A DNA stretch of 64,000 nt from Bradyrhizobium oligotrophicum S58. Lineage in GTDB: Bacteria > Pseudomonadota > Alphaproteobacteria > Rhizobiales > Xanthobacteraceae. The stretch is from contig NC_020453.1 in assembly GCF_000344805.1 (NCBI RefSeq), forward strand, positions 3,753,001 through 3,817,000, read 5' to 3'. This document shows, piece after piece, positions 9,017 to 16,999 of the stretch. Position numbers and translations under genes: made by a program. Under the pieces are notes generated by a model. The model ran no database searches. It worked only from the letters and a program-made list of their open reading frames with translations, and was not told the DNA's origin. Each line of letters opens with the position of its first letter. Positions within the stretch are counted from its first letter, which is position 1.

Positions 9017-10408
9017 TCAGCTCCAGCCGGCCAGCCTGAGCAGCACGCCGGCGGCGCAGGACGCCGCGAGCACCGTCAGCATGCCCTGCTTGAAGCGGAT
9101 GATGGCCACCGCCGCGGCGACCGCGAGCACCAGTGCTGGACCATCGACGCTCGACAGCACCGGCGCGTCGAAATCCAGGCCGAAGCCGCTCACCGGAAAG
9201 GTCTGGTGAAACAGCGTATGCAGCGCGAACCAGATCGACAGGTTCAGGATCACGCCGACGACCGCGGCCGTGATCGCACCGAGCGCGCCGGCAAGGGCCT
9301 TGTTGCCGCGCAGTCGTTCGATGTAGGGCGCGCCGACGAAGATCCAGAGAAAGCACGGCGCAAACGTCACCCAGGTCGCGAGCAGGCCGCCGAGCGTGCC
9401 CGCGATCAGCGGCGAGAGCGATCCGGGATCGCGCGCGGCGGCGATGAAGCCGACGAATTGCAGCACCATGATCAGTGGGCCCGGCGTGGTCTCGGCCATG
9501 CCGAGACCGTCCAGCATCTCCTGCGGCTTCAGCCAGTGATAGTGCTCGACCGCCTGCTGCCCGACATAAGCGAGCACCGCATAGGCGCCCCCGAACGTCA
9601 CCATCGCCATCTTGCTGAAGAACAGCGCGATCTGGCTGAACGTGTTGGCGGTCCCCAGCATCATCAGCAGCGCAATCACGGGGACCAGCCACAGCGCGAG
9701 CCAGACCAGCGCCGTGATCAGCGTTCGCTGCGCATTGGGCCTGGCATGGTCGGGCAGCACCTCGCCAAGCGCGCTGTCGCCGTCGCTATTGCCGCTGGAT
9801 CCATGGCCCGCGGCGGCGAATTCGGTCCGGCCGGCACGCGCGCCGAGATAGCCGATCAGGCCGGCACCGATGATGATGATCGGGAAGGGCACCGCGAAGA
9901 AGAAGATCGCAATGAACGCGGCCGCGGCGATGCCGATCATGACATTGTTGCGCAGCGCGCGGCTGCCGACCCGCACCACCGCCTGGATCACGATCGCGAG
10001 TACCGCCGCCTTCAGCCCGAAGAACAGCGCCTCGACGAACCAGACATGGCCGAAGGCGACGTAGATCCAGCTCAACGCCATGATCGCGATGATGCCCGGC
10101 AGAATGAACAAGCCGCCGGCCATCAGGCCGCCGGCCGTCCGGTGCATCAGCCAGCCGATATAGGTTGCAAGCTGCTGTGCCTCGGGGCCGGGCAGCAGCA
10201 TGCAGTAATTGAGCGCATGCAGGAAGCGGCTCTCCGAGACCCAGCGCTTCTCGTCGACGATGATGCGATGCATGACCGCGATCTGGCCGGCCGGTCCGCC
10301 GAAGGACAGCAGCGCCACGCGCAGCCAGACCTTGAACGCCTCGGTGAAACTGACGCCGTGGGCGGCGTCAGCTTCGGTGGAGCGGGTCGATGAGACCAGT
10401 TCGGTCAT
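9017..10408 (-). CDS. chrA: Chromate transporter, ChrA family
   Basis: A 463-residue inner-membrane protein of the CHR family, full-length type with two homologous halves. Each half has the signature near its start: LSFGGPAGQIAVMH in the first and VTFGGAYAVLAYVG in the second. LPGPEAQQLATYIG and TTPGPLIMVLQFVG follow in the same order. About ten to twelve hydrophobic helices are visible, with a hydrophilic linker around residues 195-225. ChrA pumps chromate out of the cytoplasm. Its start overlaps the stop of the ChrB-like gene by 4 bp (ATGA), so the pair is translationally coupled. This is strong support for a chromate-resistance role. Confidence 0.95.
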   Translation of the reverse strand: MTELVSSTRSTEADAAHGVSFTEAFKVWLRVALLSFGGPAGQIAVMHRIIVDEKRWVSESRFLHALNYCMLLPGPEAQQLATYIGWLMHRTAGGLMAGGLFILPGIIAIMALSWIYVAFGHVWFVEALFFGLKAAVLAIVIQAVVRVGSRALRNNVMIGIAAAAFIAIFFFAVPFPIIIIGAGLIGYLGARAGRTEFAAAGHGSSGNSDGDSALGEVLPDHARPNAQRTLITALVWLALWLVPVIALLMMLGTANTFSQIALFFSKMAMVTFGGAYAVLAYVGQQAVEHYHWLKPQEMLDGLGMAETTPGPLIMVLQFVGFIAAARDPGSLSPLIAGTLGGLLATWVTFAPCFLWIFVGAPYIERLRGNKALAGALGAITAAVVGVILNLSIWFALHTLFHQTFPVSGFGLDFDAPVLSSVDGPALVLAVAAAVAIIRFKQGMLTVLAASCAAGVLLRLAGWS

Positions 10409-11223
10409 GGCTTCACCTTGTTGGTCGGCCAGTTGTGCGATTCACCGGTCGCGTCGCGGCACCAGCGATAGAACGCATCGTAGAGTGCAAGGCCAGCGTC
10501 GAGTTGAGCCAGGTCGTCATCGTAGATCCGGGACAGGCCCAAGGAGGCGGCGAGCAGCCCCGGCGCTTCCGGGCTTTGATCGAGCCGCGCGGTATCGGCC
10601 GCGCGCACGATGCCGGCGAGCCGCAGCAAGGCCGGCGTCGCCAGCGCGAACTCCTCGATCATCACGTCGAAGGTGCAGAGCTCGCCGCGGTGGCTCCAGA
10701 ACGTGTTCTCGATGTCGAAAGGCGCGGCCCTGAAGCGCTCTCCGACCGCCACGACCTCGGATGGCGCGACGTAGAGGAACACGGCCTGCGGGTCGACGAA
10801 GCGCCGGATCAGCCAGGGACAGGCGATGCGGTCGACCTTCGGCCGGGCGCGAGTCACCCATACCGTCCGGCCCTCAGCATCGCGCGGCGGCAGCTTTGTC
10901 GTCGGGACCAGCGGCAGACCCGCTGCCTTCCAGGCTTCGAAGCCGCCCTCCAGCGTTTCCGCCGCCGCCTTGGCGATGCGCAGCCAGGCCGCTGCGCCTT
11001 GTGCCAGCTTGCCGCCTCGCATGCAGATCACGATCACGGAGCGTCCGGCGAATTCCTGGCCCCAGCCAGGAGCGTCCTCGGCGCGGCGTCGAATGGCGCC
11101 AGGCACGAGACGTGGATCGACGGCAACGTCTTCTTCAGTACGTACATCGATCAGGACCGGACACTCCGGCGTTCCGATCAGTCGGGAGAGCTTTTCAGGA
11201 GAAATTGATGCGAATGATGACAT
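10405..11223 (-). CDS. chrB: Rhodanese domain fused to ChrB C-terminal (chromate resistance) domain
   Basis: A 272-residue two-domain protein. Residues about 1-105 are a rhodanese fold, with CPVLIDVRTEED as the first strand and active-site Cys67 in ICMRGG. Residues about 125-272 match the ChrB C-terminal domain (VTRARPKVDRIACPWLIRRF, then FWSHRGELCTFDVMI). In chromate operons ChrB is a chromate-responsive regulator or accessory protein that usually has a DNA-binding N-terminus. Here that half is replaced by rhodanese, so the protein may act as an enzyme or redox sensor rather than a repressor. The start at 11223 is favoured over one six codons earlier because the domain begins there. It is the first gene of the operon with chrA. 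Confidence 0.88.
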   Translation of the reverse strand: MSSFASISPEKLSRLIGTPECPVLIDVRTEEDVAVDPRLVPGAIRRRAEDAPGWGQEFAGRSVIVICMRGGKLAQGAAAWLRIAKAAAETLEGGFEAWKAAGLPLVPTTKLPPRDAEGRTVWVTRARPKVDRIACPWLIRRFVDPQAVFLYVAPSEVVAVGERFRAAPFDIENTFWSHRGELCTFDVMIEEFALATPALLRLAGIVRAADTARLDQSPEAPGLLAASLGLSRIYDDDLAQLDAGLALYDAFYRWCRDATGESHNWPTNKVKP

Positions 11224-11431
11224 GATGCGTCCTCGTGTCAAAATGACGGGACGCGATACTTGGGCATGTCGCCTCGTGGGGAGATCGCGAGGTCCCCATG
11301 GGCAACATTACAGCGGAACCGGTTGCGCATGTCAATCGCCGCGAGGCGATCGCGGCCTGTGATAATATGGGTCCTGCGCTGCCGGGCGGCTGAACCGAAG
11401 CGGTCGCACGTCAATTCGAGGAGAACGGCCG

Positions 11432-12427
11432 ATGCCGACACAAGCAGATCATTGGGCGCATGATCATGTCTTCCTGGGCGCCCAGCACGAGCGCAACGAG
11501 CGCCGCACCTGGTTCGTCGTCGGCCTGACCTTGGTGATGATGGCCGGCGAGATTGCCGCCGGCTCGCTGTTCGGGTCGATGGCGCTGCTTGCCGATGGCT
11601 GGCACATGGGCACGCATGCGGCGGCGCTGGGGATTGCCGGGCTCGCTTACCTGTTCGCCCGCCGGCACGCTCGCAATCCGTCGTTCACCTTCGGCACCGG
11701 CAAGTTCGGCGAGCTGGCCGCCTTCTCCAGCGCCATCATCCTGCTGATCATCGCCATCCAGGTGGCATACGAAAGCGCGGTTCGCCTGCTCAGCCCCGAG
11801 CCGATCGCCTATGGCGAGGCGATTGCGGTCGCCATCCTCGGACTTTTCGTGAACCTGGTCAGCGCCTGGCTGCTGGCCGGCTCCCACCAGCACCACCATC
11901 ACGGCCATCATGATCACGCCGAGCATCATCATGATGATCACCATCATGATGATCACGGTGGTCATGACCATCATCAACACGATCACGGTCACCACCATCA
12001 TCACGACAATAATCTGCGCGCGGCCTATCTGCACGTGCTGGCGGATGCGGCGACCTCGCTGCTGGCGATCGGCGCGCTTCTGATCGGCATGTATCTGGGC
12101 TGGAGCTGGGCCGACGCGGCCGTCGGCCTGATCGGCAGCGCCGTCATCGCCAGCTGGGCCTGTGGCTTGATCCGCGACGCCGGCGCGGTGCTGCTCGACG
12201 TCAATGCCGACCGGCGGCTGGAGGCCACGATCCGGGCGCGGCTGGAAGCGGGAGGAGACCGCGTCACCGACCTGCATCTCTGGCAGGTCGGTCCCGGTCA
12301 TCGGGCCGTCGTGGTCTCGATCGTTTCCAACACACCGCTGGCGCCGGCGATGTACAAGCAGCGCCTGAGCGACCTGCGTGAGCTGAGCCATGTCACGGTG
12401 GAGGTGGAGCACGGCCTGCCTGTCTGA
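11432..12427 (+). CDS. dmeF: CDF-family Co/Ni exporter, DmeF-like, with His-rich cytoplasmic loop
   Basis: A 331-residue CDF transporter. Helix 2 carries ADGWHMGTHAA and helix 5 carries HVLADAATS, the four-ligand metal site of the family. Between helices 4 and 5 lies a loop of about 45 residues dominated by His and Asp (HHHHGHHDHAEHHHDDHHHD and more), which is the hallmark of the DmeF/RcnA-like Co and Ni exporters of rhizobia. The N-terminal HWAHDHVFLGAQHERNERRT also matches DmeF. In rhizobia dmeF usually sits next to the repressor gene dmeR; no such gene is next to this one. It is divergent from chrB, with 208 bp between. Confidence 0.88.
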   Translation: MPTQADHWAHDHVFLGAQHERNERRTWFVVGLTLVMMAGEIAAGSLFGSMALLADGWHMGTHAAALGIAGLAYLFARRHARNPSFTFGTGKFGELAAFSSAIILLIIAIQVAYESAVRLLSPEPIAYGEAIAVAILGLFVNLVSAWLLAGSHQHHHHGHHDHAEHHHDDHHHDDHGGHDHHQHDHGHHHHHDNNLRAAYLHVLADAATSLLAIGALLIGMYLGWSWADAAVGLIGSAVIASWACGLIRDAGAVLLDVNADRRLEATIRARLEAGGDRVTDLHLWQVGPGHRAVVVSIVSNTPLAPAMYKQRLSDLRELSHVTVEVEHGLPV

Positions 12428-12463
12428 TAATGGCTTCTCGCTTCACATGGATGGACTGCTCCG

Positions 12464-12868
12464 ATGCCCGTAACGATCTATCACAATCCGGCCTGCGGCA
12501 CCTCGCGCAACACGCTCGCGATGATCCGCGCCTCGGGCGAGGAGCCTGATGTCATCGAGTATCTGAAGACACCGCCCAGCCGCGAGCAGCTGATCGCGCT
12601 GATCAATGCGATGGGGGTCAAGGTGCGCGACCTGCTGCGTGAGAAGGGGACGCCCTATGCGGAGCTTGGGCTCGGCGATCCCAAATGGACCGACGACCAG
12701 CTGATCGAGGCGATGCTCGTGCATCCGATCCTGATCAACCGGCCGATCGTGGTGACCGGCAAGGGCGCACGGCTCTGCCGGCCCTCCGAGCTTGTGCTCG
12801 ACCTGCTGGACCATCCCGTTGCGTCATTCACCAAGGAGGATGGTGAGGTGGTGAGCTCGCCCGCCTGA
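12464..12868 (+). CDS. arsC: Arsenate reductase, glutaredoxin-dependent ArsC
   Basis: A 134-residue ArsC of the thioredoxin-fold, glutathione/glutaredoxin-coupled class. It reduces arsenate to arsenite for export. The catalytic Cys is residue 11 in HNPACGTSRN. The arginine-bearing segments INRPIVV and ARLCRPSE supply the oxyanion-binding residues known from E. coli ArsC. Length is slightly under the 141 residues of that enzyme. It starts 36 bp after dmeF on the same strand, so it could be read with it. No arsB, acr3 or arsR gene lies near, so the exporter must be elsewhere. Confidence 0.94.
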   Translation: MPVTIYHNPACGTSRNTLAMIRASGEEPDVIEYLKTPPSREQLIALINAMGVKVRDLLREKGTPYAELGLGDPKWTDDQLIEAMLVHPILINRPIVVTGKGARLCRPSELVLDLLDHPVASFTKEDGEVVSSPA

Positions 12869-12911
12869 TTTTTCCGAAGAAGCATAGTGTGACTCGTTGG
12901 TGAGTTGACCC

Positions 12912-14186
12912 ATGGATACGGCGACCCGTCTGGAAGTGGCAAATTGGCTCGTCGCTCAGAGCCTGACCGGCATGCCGGAAAACGAGATCCTGCGCGGCTT
13001 CTGCAAGCGTTGCTGCGCGGCCGGGCTGGAATTGTCGCGAAGCCTTGCGATCATCGATACGCTGCATCCGATTTTCGAGGGGCGCGGCTTCCGCTGGAAC
13101 GATGTCGACACGAACGAAGCCGACAGCTTCGAATATGGCTCAAGCAATGAAGGAGAGGCGGCACAGAATTGGCGGCGCTCGGTCTTCCATCACATGCTGG
13201 AGAATGGCGATGACGAGTTCAGCATTGACCTGATGGATTGCGCGCATCTGGATTTCCCGATCATCGAGGATCTCGTGGCGCAGGGGCATCGGCACTATCT
13301 CGCCTTCGTGCACCGGTTCGGCGAAGCCGGCACGCTCGGCCAGATGGATTGCTTCTATTCGAACTGGCTGACGCGACGTGACGGCGGCTTCACCGACACG
13401 CAGATCGGCGCATTGCGGGACCTGGTCCCGCTGCTCGCGCTGACGGTCAAGTCCGCGCAGCAGGTCGACATCGTGCGAACGCTGGGCCGGGTCTATCTCG
13501 GCCGCGATGCGTCGGAGCAGGTGCTGCGCGGCCGCATCTCCCGCGGTGTCACCGAGCGCATCAATGCCGTGCTGTGGTTCTCCGACCTGCGCAGCTCGAC
13601 GGCGATCTCCGAGAGCATCTCGCCGGATGAGATCATTCCGCTGCTCAACGACTATGCGGAGGCCTCGATCGATGCGATCTATGAGGCTGGCGGGGACGTG
13701 CTGAAGCTGATCGGCGACGGCGTGCTCGCGATCTTCACTGGTGGCGACATGTCCGCAGCCCGGCATGCCGCGCTACGCGCCGAGCATCGGTTTCGCCTCA
13801 ACATCAGCAAGCTCAATGCGCGGCGCGCCGGGGAGGGGCGGCCGGTGACGTCGGCCTATGTGGGCCTGCATGTCGGCGAGGTGTTCTACGGCAACATCGG
13901 CAGCGAGGATCGGCTCGACTTCACTGTGGTGGGGCCTGCCGTCAACGAGGTCAGCCGCATCGCCTCGATGTGCCGCTCGGTCGATCGGGAGCTGCTGGCC
14001 TCCTCGGAATTCTGCGCGGGGCTCGACGACGAAGGGCGCCGCTATCTCGTGTCGACCGGGCGCTACGCGTTGCGGGGCATCGGCCGCGCGCAGGATCTGT
14101 TCACGCTCGATCCGGAGATCGCGGCGAGTCCGTCGGCGACGAAGGCTTATGAGAACTTCCTCGCGGACGAGATGTCGCACCCTTGA
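12912..14186 (+). CDS. Class III adenylate/guanylate cyclase with unassigned N-terminal domain
   Basis: A 424-residue protein. The catalytic domain runs from about residue 212 to 400. The metal aspartates are in LWFSDLRSST (Asp225) and IGDGVLAIF (Asp269), and LDFTVVGPAVNEVSRI carries the base-selecting Asp336 plus the transition-state Asn345 and Arg349. All catalytic positions are therefore present. The N-terminal 200 residues have no membrane helix and no domain I can name with certainty. They are Cys-bearing near residues 31-35 (CKRCC) and look like a cytosolic sensory region of the kind found in many rhizobial cyclases. It makes cAMP or cGMP; the input signal is unknown. It lies 43 bp after arsC and 63 bp before uspA. 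Confidence 0.9.
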   Translation: MDTATRLEVANWLVAQSLTGMPENEILRGFCKRCCAAGLELSRSLAIIDTLHPIFEGRGFRWNDVDTNEADSFEYGSSNEGEAAQNWRRSVFHHMLENGDDEFSIDLMDCAHLDFPIIEDLVAQGHRHYLAFVHRFGEAGTLGQMDCFYSNWLTRRDGGFTDTQIGALRDLVPLLALTVKSAQQVDIVRTLGRVYLGRDASEQVLRGRISRGVTERINAVLWFSDLRSSTAISESISPDEIIPLLNDYAEASIDAIYEAGGDVLKLIGDGVLAIFTGGDMSAARHAALRAEHRFRLNISKLNARRAGEGRPVTSAYVGLHVGEVFYGNIGSEDRLDFTVVGPAVNEVSRIASMCRSVDRELLASSEFCAGLDDEGRRYLVSTGRYALRGIGRAQDLFTLDPEIAASPSATKAYENFLADEMSHP

Positions 14187-14249
14187 CCCACGTCAATGCC
14201 GTGACGAGGCGAGTCTGCCCAGCATCCTCTGCCGGGGAGATGAAAGCTC

Positions 14250-14684
14250 ATGTACACGCATATCTTGCTACCAACCGACGGTTCCGATCTGTCGAAGGCT
14301 GCGATCAGGCATGGTATCGCGCTGGCCAAGGCGACCGGCGCCAAGGTCACCGCGCTGGTGGTGTCCACACCGCTCCACTCCCTGGTCGTCGATCCTCACG
14401 CGGCGACCAAGGCGCTGGAACAATACAAGATGCTCGTGGCGGATCAGACCGCGAAATATCTCGATCACGTGAAGGACGACGCGGAGCGCGCCGGCGTCGC
14501 CTGCGTCACGGTCTGCGTCGAGCACGACAAGCCCTATGAGGCGATCGTCGAAACTGCGCGAGACAAGAATTGCGATCTGGTGCTGATGGCCTCGCACGGC
14601 CTGCGCGGCGTTTCGGCGATCCTGGGCAGTGAGACCCTGAAGGTGCTGACGCATTCCACCGTGCCCATTCTCGTCTATCGCTAG
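14250..14684 (+). CDS. Universal stress protein, UspA family
   Basis: A 144-residue single-domain Usp protein. It begins with YTHILLPTDGSDLSKAA, the conserved strand and nucleotide-contact Asp, and ends with DLVLMASHGLRGVSAILGSE and TVPILVYR. This end region is the G-2x-G-rich ATP-binding loop of the family, although spacing to the last Gly-Ser differs slightly from the strict consensus. These proteins act in the cytoplasm under starvation or redox stress. The gene follows the cyclase closely and overlaps the convergent MFS gene by 4 bp at its stop. A longer frame in another phase here is a shadow. Confidence 0.92.
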   Translation: MYTHILLPTDGSDLSKAAIRHGIALAKATGAKVTALVVSTPLHSLVVDPHAATKALEQYKMLVADQTAKYLDHVKDDAERAGVACVTVCVEHDKPYEAIVETARDKNCDLVLMASHGLRGVSAILGSETLKVLTHSTVPILVYR

Positions 14685-15943
14685 GCGGGCTGTGGCTCCG
14701 GCTGGCGTGCGATCGCGACGGCCGGCGAGCTGAGGATCACCAGCGCCTGCAGGCCGAAAATGACGGCCGCAGCATAGAGGCACGCGTCGGCGCCGTAGCG
14801 ACCGCCGAGGATGGCGCCGAGCAGCGAGCCCAGCGGGCGGGCGCCGTAGCTCAGGATGTTGATGGCCGAGACCCGCCCGAGCAGCCCGGCCGGCGTCACC
14901 GACTGCCGGAGCGTGGTGGTCGAGATCACCCAGAGGATCGGTCCGGCGCCGAGCAGGAAGAAGCTGACGGCCGCGAGGGCCGGGGAGGGGATCAGCGTCG
15001 TCAGCGCCATGACCAAAGCTGCGGCAAAGCCGGTGACGGGCCCGAGCCCGATCACGGTGCCGAACGGCAGCCGCCGCAGGATGCGGGTGGCAAGCAATGC
15101 GCCGCAGACCATGCCGACGCCGAACATCGACAACACCGTGCCAATGCCGCCGGCCGACAGGCCAAGCCGGTGCACCGCATAGGGCACGAAGACTGCGAGC
15201 AGCAGGAAGTGCGCGGTGTTGAAGATGAACTGCGTCATGAACACCGGCCGCAGCAGCGGATGTCGAAGCACGAACGTCGCGCCTTCACGGATATCGGCGA
15301 GCGGATGGCGGCGCGGGAGAGGCGCGCGGTCAGGCTCGGCGATGCCGGAGAGACAGATCGCGGCGATCAGCGACAGCGCCGCGGCGCAGCCGAAGGCCGG
15401 CGCGCCGCCGATCCAGCCGACCAGCATGCCGCCCACCGCAGGCCCACCGGCGAAGGCAATGGTGCGGGCCAGCTCGATCCGCGCATTTGCGGGCGCCAGT
15501 TGGGCCGGGGCGACCAGGCTCGGCACCAGCGCGGGTGCGGCGACGCTGAACACCACCGTGCCGCAGACGGCTGCAAATCCGAGCGCCGCCAGCAGCGGCA
15601 GCGTGAGCACGCCGCCGGCCAAGGCGATGAGGATCGCGAGCAGCGCCAGCGCGCGTAGCGTCTCTGCCAAGGCCATCAGCCGCCGTCGCTTCATGCGGTC
15701 GGCGAGCAGCCCGGCCGGAATGGCGAACAGCACGAATGGCGCCGTCAATGCGGTCTGCAGCAATCCGGTCTCGCCCTCGCCGACGCCGAGCGCGAGCACC
15801 GCGACGATCGGCGCGGCGGCAAGCGCGATCTGCTCGGCCGATTGTGCGGTGAGGTTCGACCAGGCGAGGCGCTGGAAGCTTGCGGGCAAAGCAGGCGAAG
15901 GAGGCATGTCGGGTACCTGATGTGATGATGCGGCCATCATCAT
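14681..15943 (-). CDS. Major facilitator superfamily transporter (EntS/multidrug-like)
   Basis: A 420-residue protein with twelve predicted membrane helices. The loop after helix 2 carries GLLADRMKRRRLMALAE, the MFS signature G-x-L-a-D-r-x-g/k-r-r. The order of segments, with a first helix region AAPIVAVLALGVGEGETGLLQ, is that of the MFS_3 / enterobactin-exporter-like group. These pump small molecules or siderophores outward. The start is uncertain: three ATG codons lie at 15943, 15940 and 15937, and another near 15907. It converges on uspA with a 4-bp overlap. Substrate unknown. Confidence 0.85.
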   Translation of the reverse strand: MMMAASSHQVPDMPPSPALPASFQRLAWSNLTAQSAEQIALAAAPIVAVLALGVGEGETGLLQTALTAPFVLFAIPAGLLADRMKRRRLMALAETLRALALLAILIALAGGVLTLPLLAALGFAAVCGTVVFSVAAPALVPSLVAPAQLAPANARIELARTIAFAGGPAVGGMLVGWIGGAPAFGCAAALSLIAAICLSGIAEPDRAPLPRRHPLADIREGATFVLRHPLLRPVFMTQFIFNTAHFLLLAVFVPYAVHRLGLSAGGIGTVLSMFGVGMVCGALLATRILRRLPFGTVIGLGPVTGFAAALVMALTTLIPSPALAAVSFFLLGAGPILWVISTTTLRQSVTPAGLLGRVSAINILSYGARPLGSLLGAILGGRYGADACLYAAAVIFGLQALVILSSPAVAIARQPEPQPA

Positions 15944-16012
15944 CGTCGCAAAGGCCTGCTCGCGCCCACCCGCTTCCTGATCTCCCGCGTCGGCCCTCGC
16001 GCTGCGGACGGC

Positions 16013-16804
16013 CTATGCTGCGGTGGGAGCCTCGGCCAAGCCCCACTCCGGAGGCAGGGTGCGGAACGCCAGATGCGTGCCGGAATTCAGCGGCGCCGTC
16101 TTGAAGCCGAACTTGTGCCAGGCAAGCGCCAGCGCATGCTGGGTGTAGATCGAGATGTGGCCGTTGCGCGGTGCGACATACCACCAGGACATCCCCTGGC
16201 TGTCGAAGTCGTCCGGCTGCGTCAATGTCGAGTAGAACACGCCGCCCGGCTCGGCCACGCAGGCGGCCATCGCTCCGATCGTCGCCAGCGGATCGGGCAC
16301 ATGTTCGAGCGTCTCGAAGCAGGTCACGAGGTCGAACTTGCCGTCGGGATGGACCGCGTGCTCTGGCACCATCGGATCGTAGGTGACGGCCTCGGCAAAG
16401 CCGTGAGCGCGCAGGCTGGTGCAGAACACGTCGTTGCCGCCGCCAAAGTCGAGCACGCGCATGCCGGCTTTATGCGGCGCCCAGAAGCGGGCCACGGCCG
16501 CCGCATTGTCAGTAGGACGCTTGATTCGATAGTCTGGATCCACGGCCTCGTAGCCGTCGTTGTAGATGTGGGTCCTGAACTGCTCGATGCTCCAGTCTTC
16601 GAATGCGTCCGTGAACAGGAAGCCGCAGTCGGCGCAGCGGCGGTAGTAGATCGGCACGCCGGTCAGCGGCGCACGATGCGCATGCGCCGTCTGACAGGGA
16701 CGGTTCATGTCGACCACGCCATAGAGGTTGGCAGGACCGTCACAGATCTTGCAGGGCACAGGCGCAGTCGTGATCGGCCGGAGACCGAGGGGGGTAGAGA
16801 GCAT
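16013..16804 (-). CDS. Class I SAM-dependent methyltransferase with N-terminal zinc-finger-like segment
   Basis: About 263 residues. The first 70 residues hold CKICDG and CADCGFLF, paired CxxC motifs like the putative zinc-binding N-terminus of Methyltransf_13/12-type enzymes. The SAM site follows at VLDFGGGNDVF, with the acidic strand-2 end in TYDPMV and post-motif FDLVTCFETLEHVPDP. Such proteins often modify sugars or secondary metabolites. I prefer the ATG at 16804 (MLSTPLG); 16816 and 16864 are possible, and the longest frame adds residues of poor composition. It is an isolated gene between the MFS and mntH genes. The acceptor is not evident. Confidence 0.82.
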   Translation of the reverse strand: MLSTPLGLRPITTAPVPCKICDGPANLYGVVDMNRPCQTAHAHRAPLTGVPIYYRRCADCGFLFTDAFEDWSIEQFRTHIYNDGYEAVDPDYRIKRPTDNAAAVARFWAPHKAGMRVLDFGGGNDVFCTSLRAHGFAEAVTYDPMVPEHAVHPDGKFDLVTCFETLEHVPDPLATIGAMAACVAEPGGVFYSTLTQPDDFDSQGMSWWYVAPRNGHISIYTQHALALAWHKFGFKTAPLNSGTHLAFRTLPPEWGLAEAPTAA

Positions 16805-16954
16805 GCTGGATCCCATCAGGAGGGCAATGACGCCCGTGACTGCTGGCGCGCCGCATCGGGGCACGAATCGGCAGGCATGGACTGTCCCGATGATGGAGCG
16901 GTATAGGAATAATTCCAGCGCGGGCTGGCCGACCGCCTCAAAATTGCCTGCACT

Positions 16955-16969
16955 TGCAAATAAGTTGCA
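16955..16969. promoter_or_regulatory. Putative Mur/Fur-type operator upstream of mntH
   Basis: The sequence TGCAA-ATAAG-TTGCA is a perfect 5-bp inverted repeat 31 bp before the mntH start. The alphaproteobacterial manganese regulator Mur, a Fur homologue, is known to control mntH in Bradyrhizobium, and TGCAA/TTGCA-type dyads are reported in Mur targets. The assignment to Mur is inference. Confidence 0.6.
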
Positions 16970-16999
16970 TTAAAGGTCGGTTTCGTTCAGTGTAGCACC

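Noticed and set aside
8300..10393. A 697-codon plus-strand frame across the CDF and chrA genes
   Set aside because: It spans two recognised genes on different strands; Arg-rich shadow with no motif.
11878..12006. CAT/CAC-rich tract that looks like a simple repeat
   Set aside because: It encodes the His-rich loop of the DmeF-like protein in frame, so it is coding, not a separate repeat.
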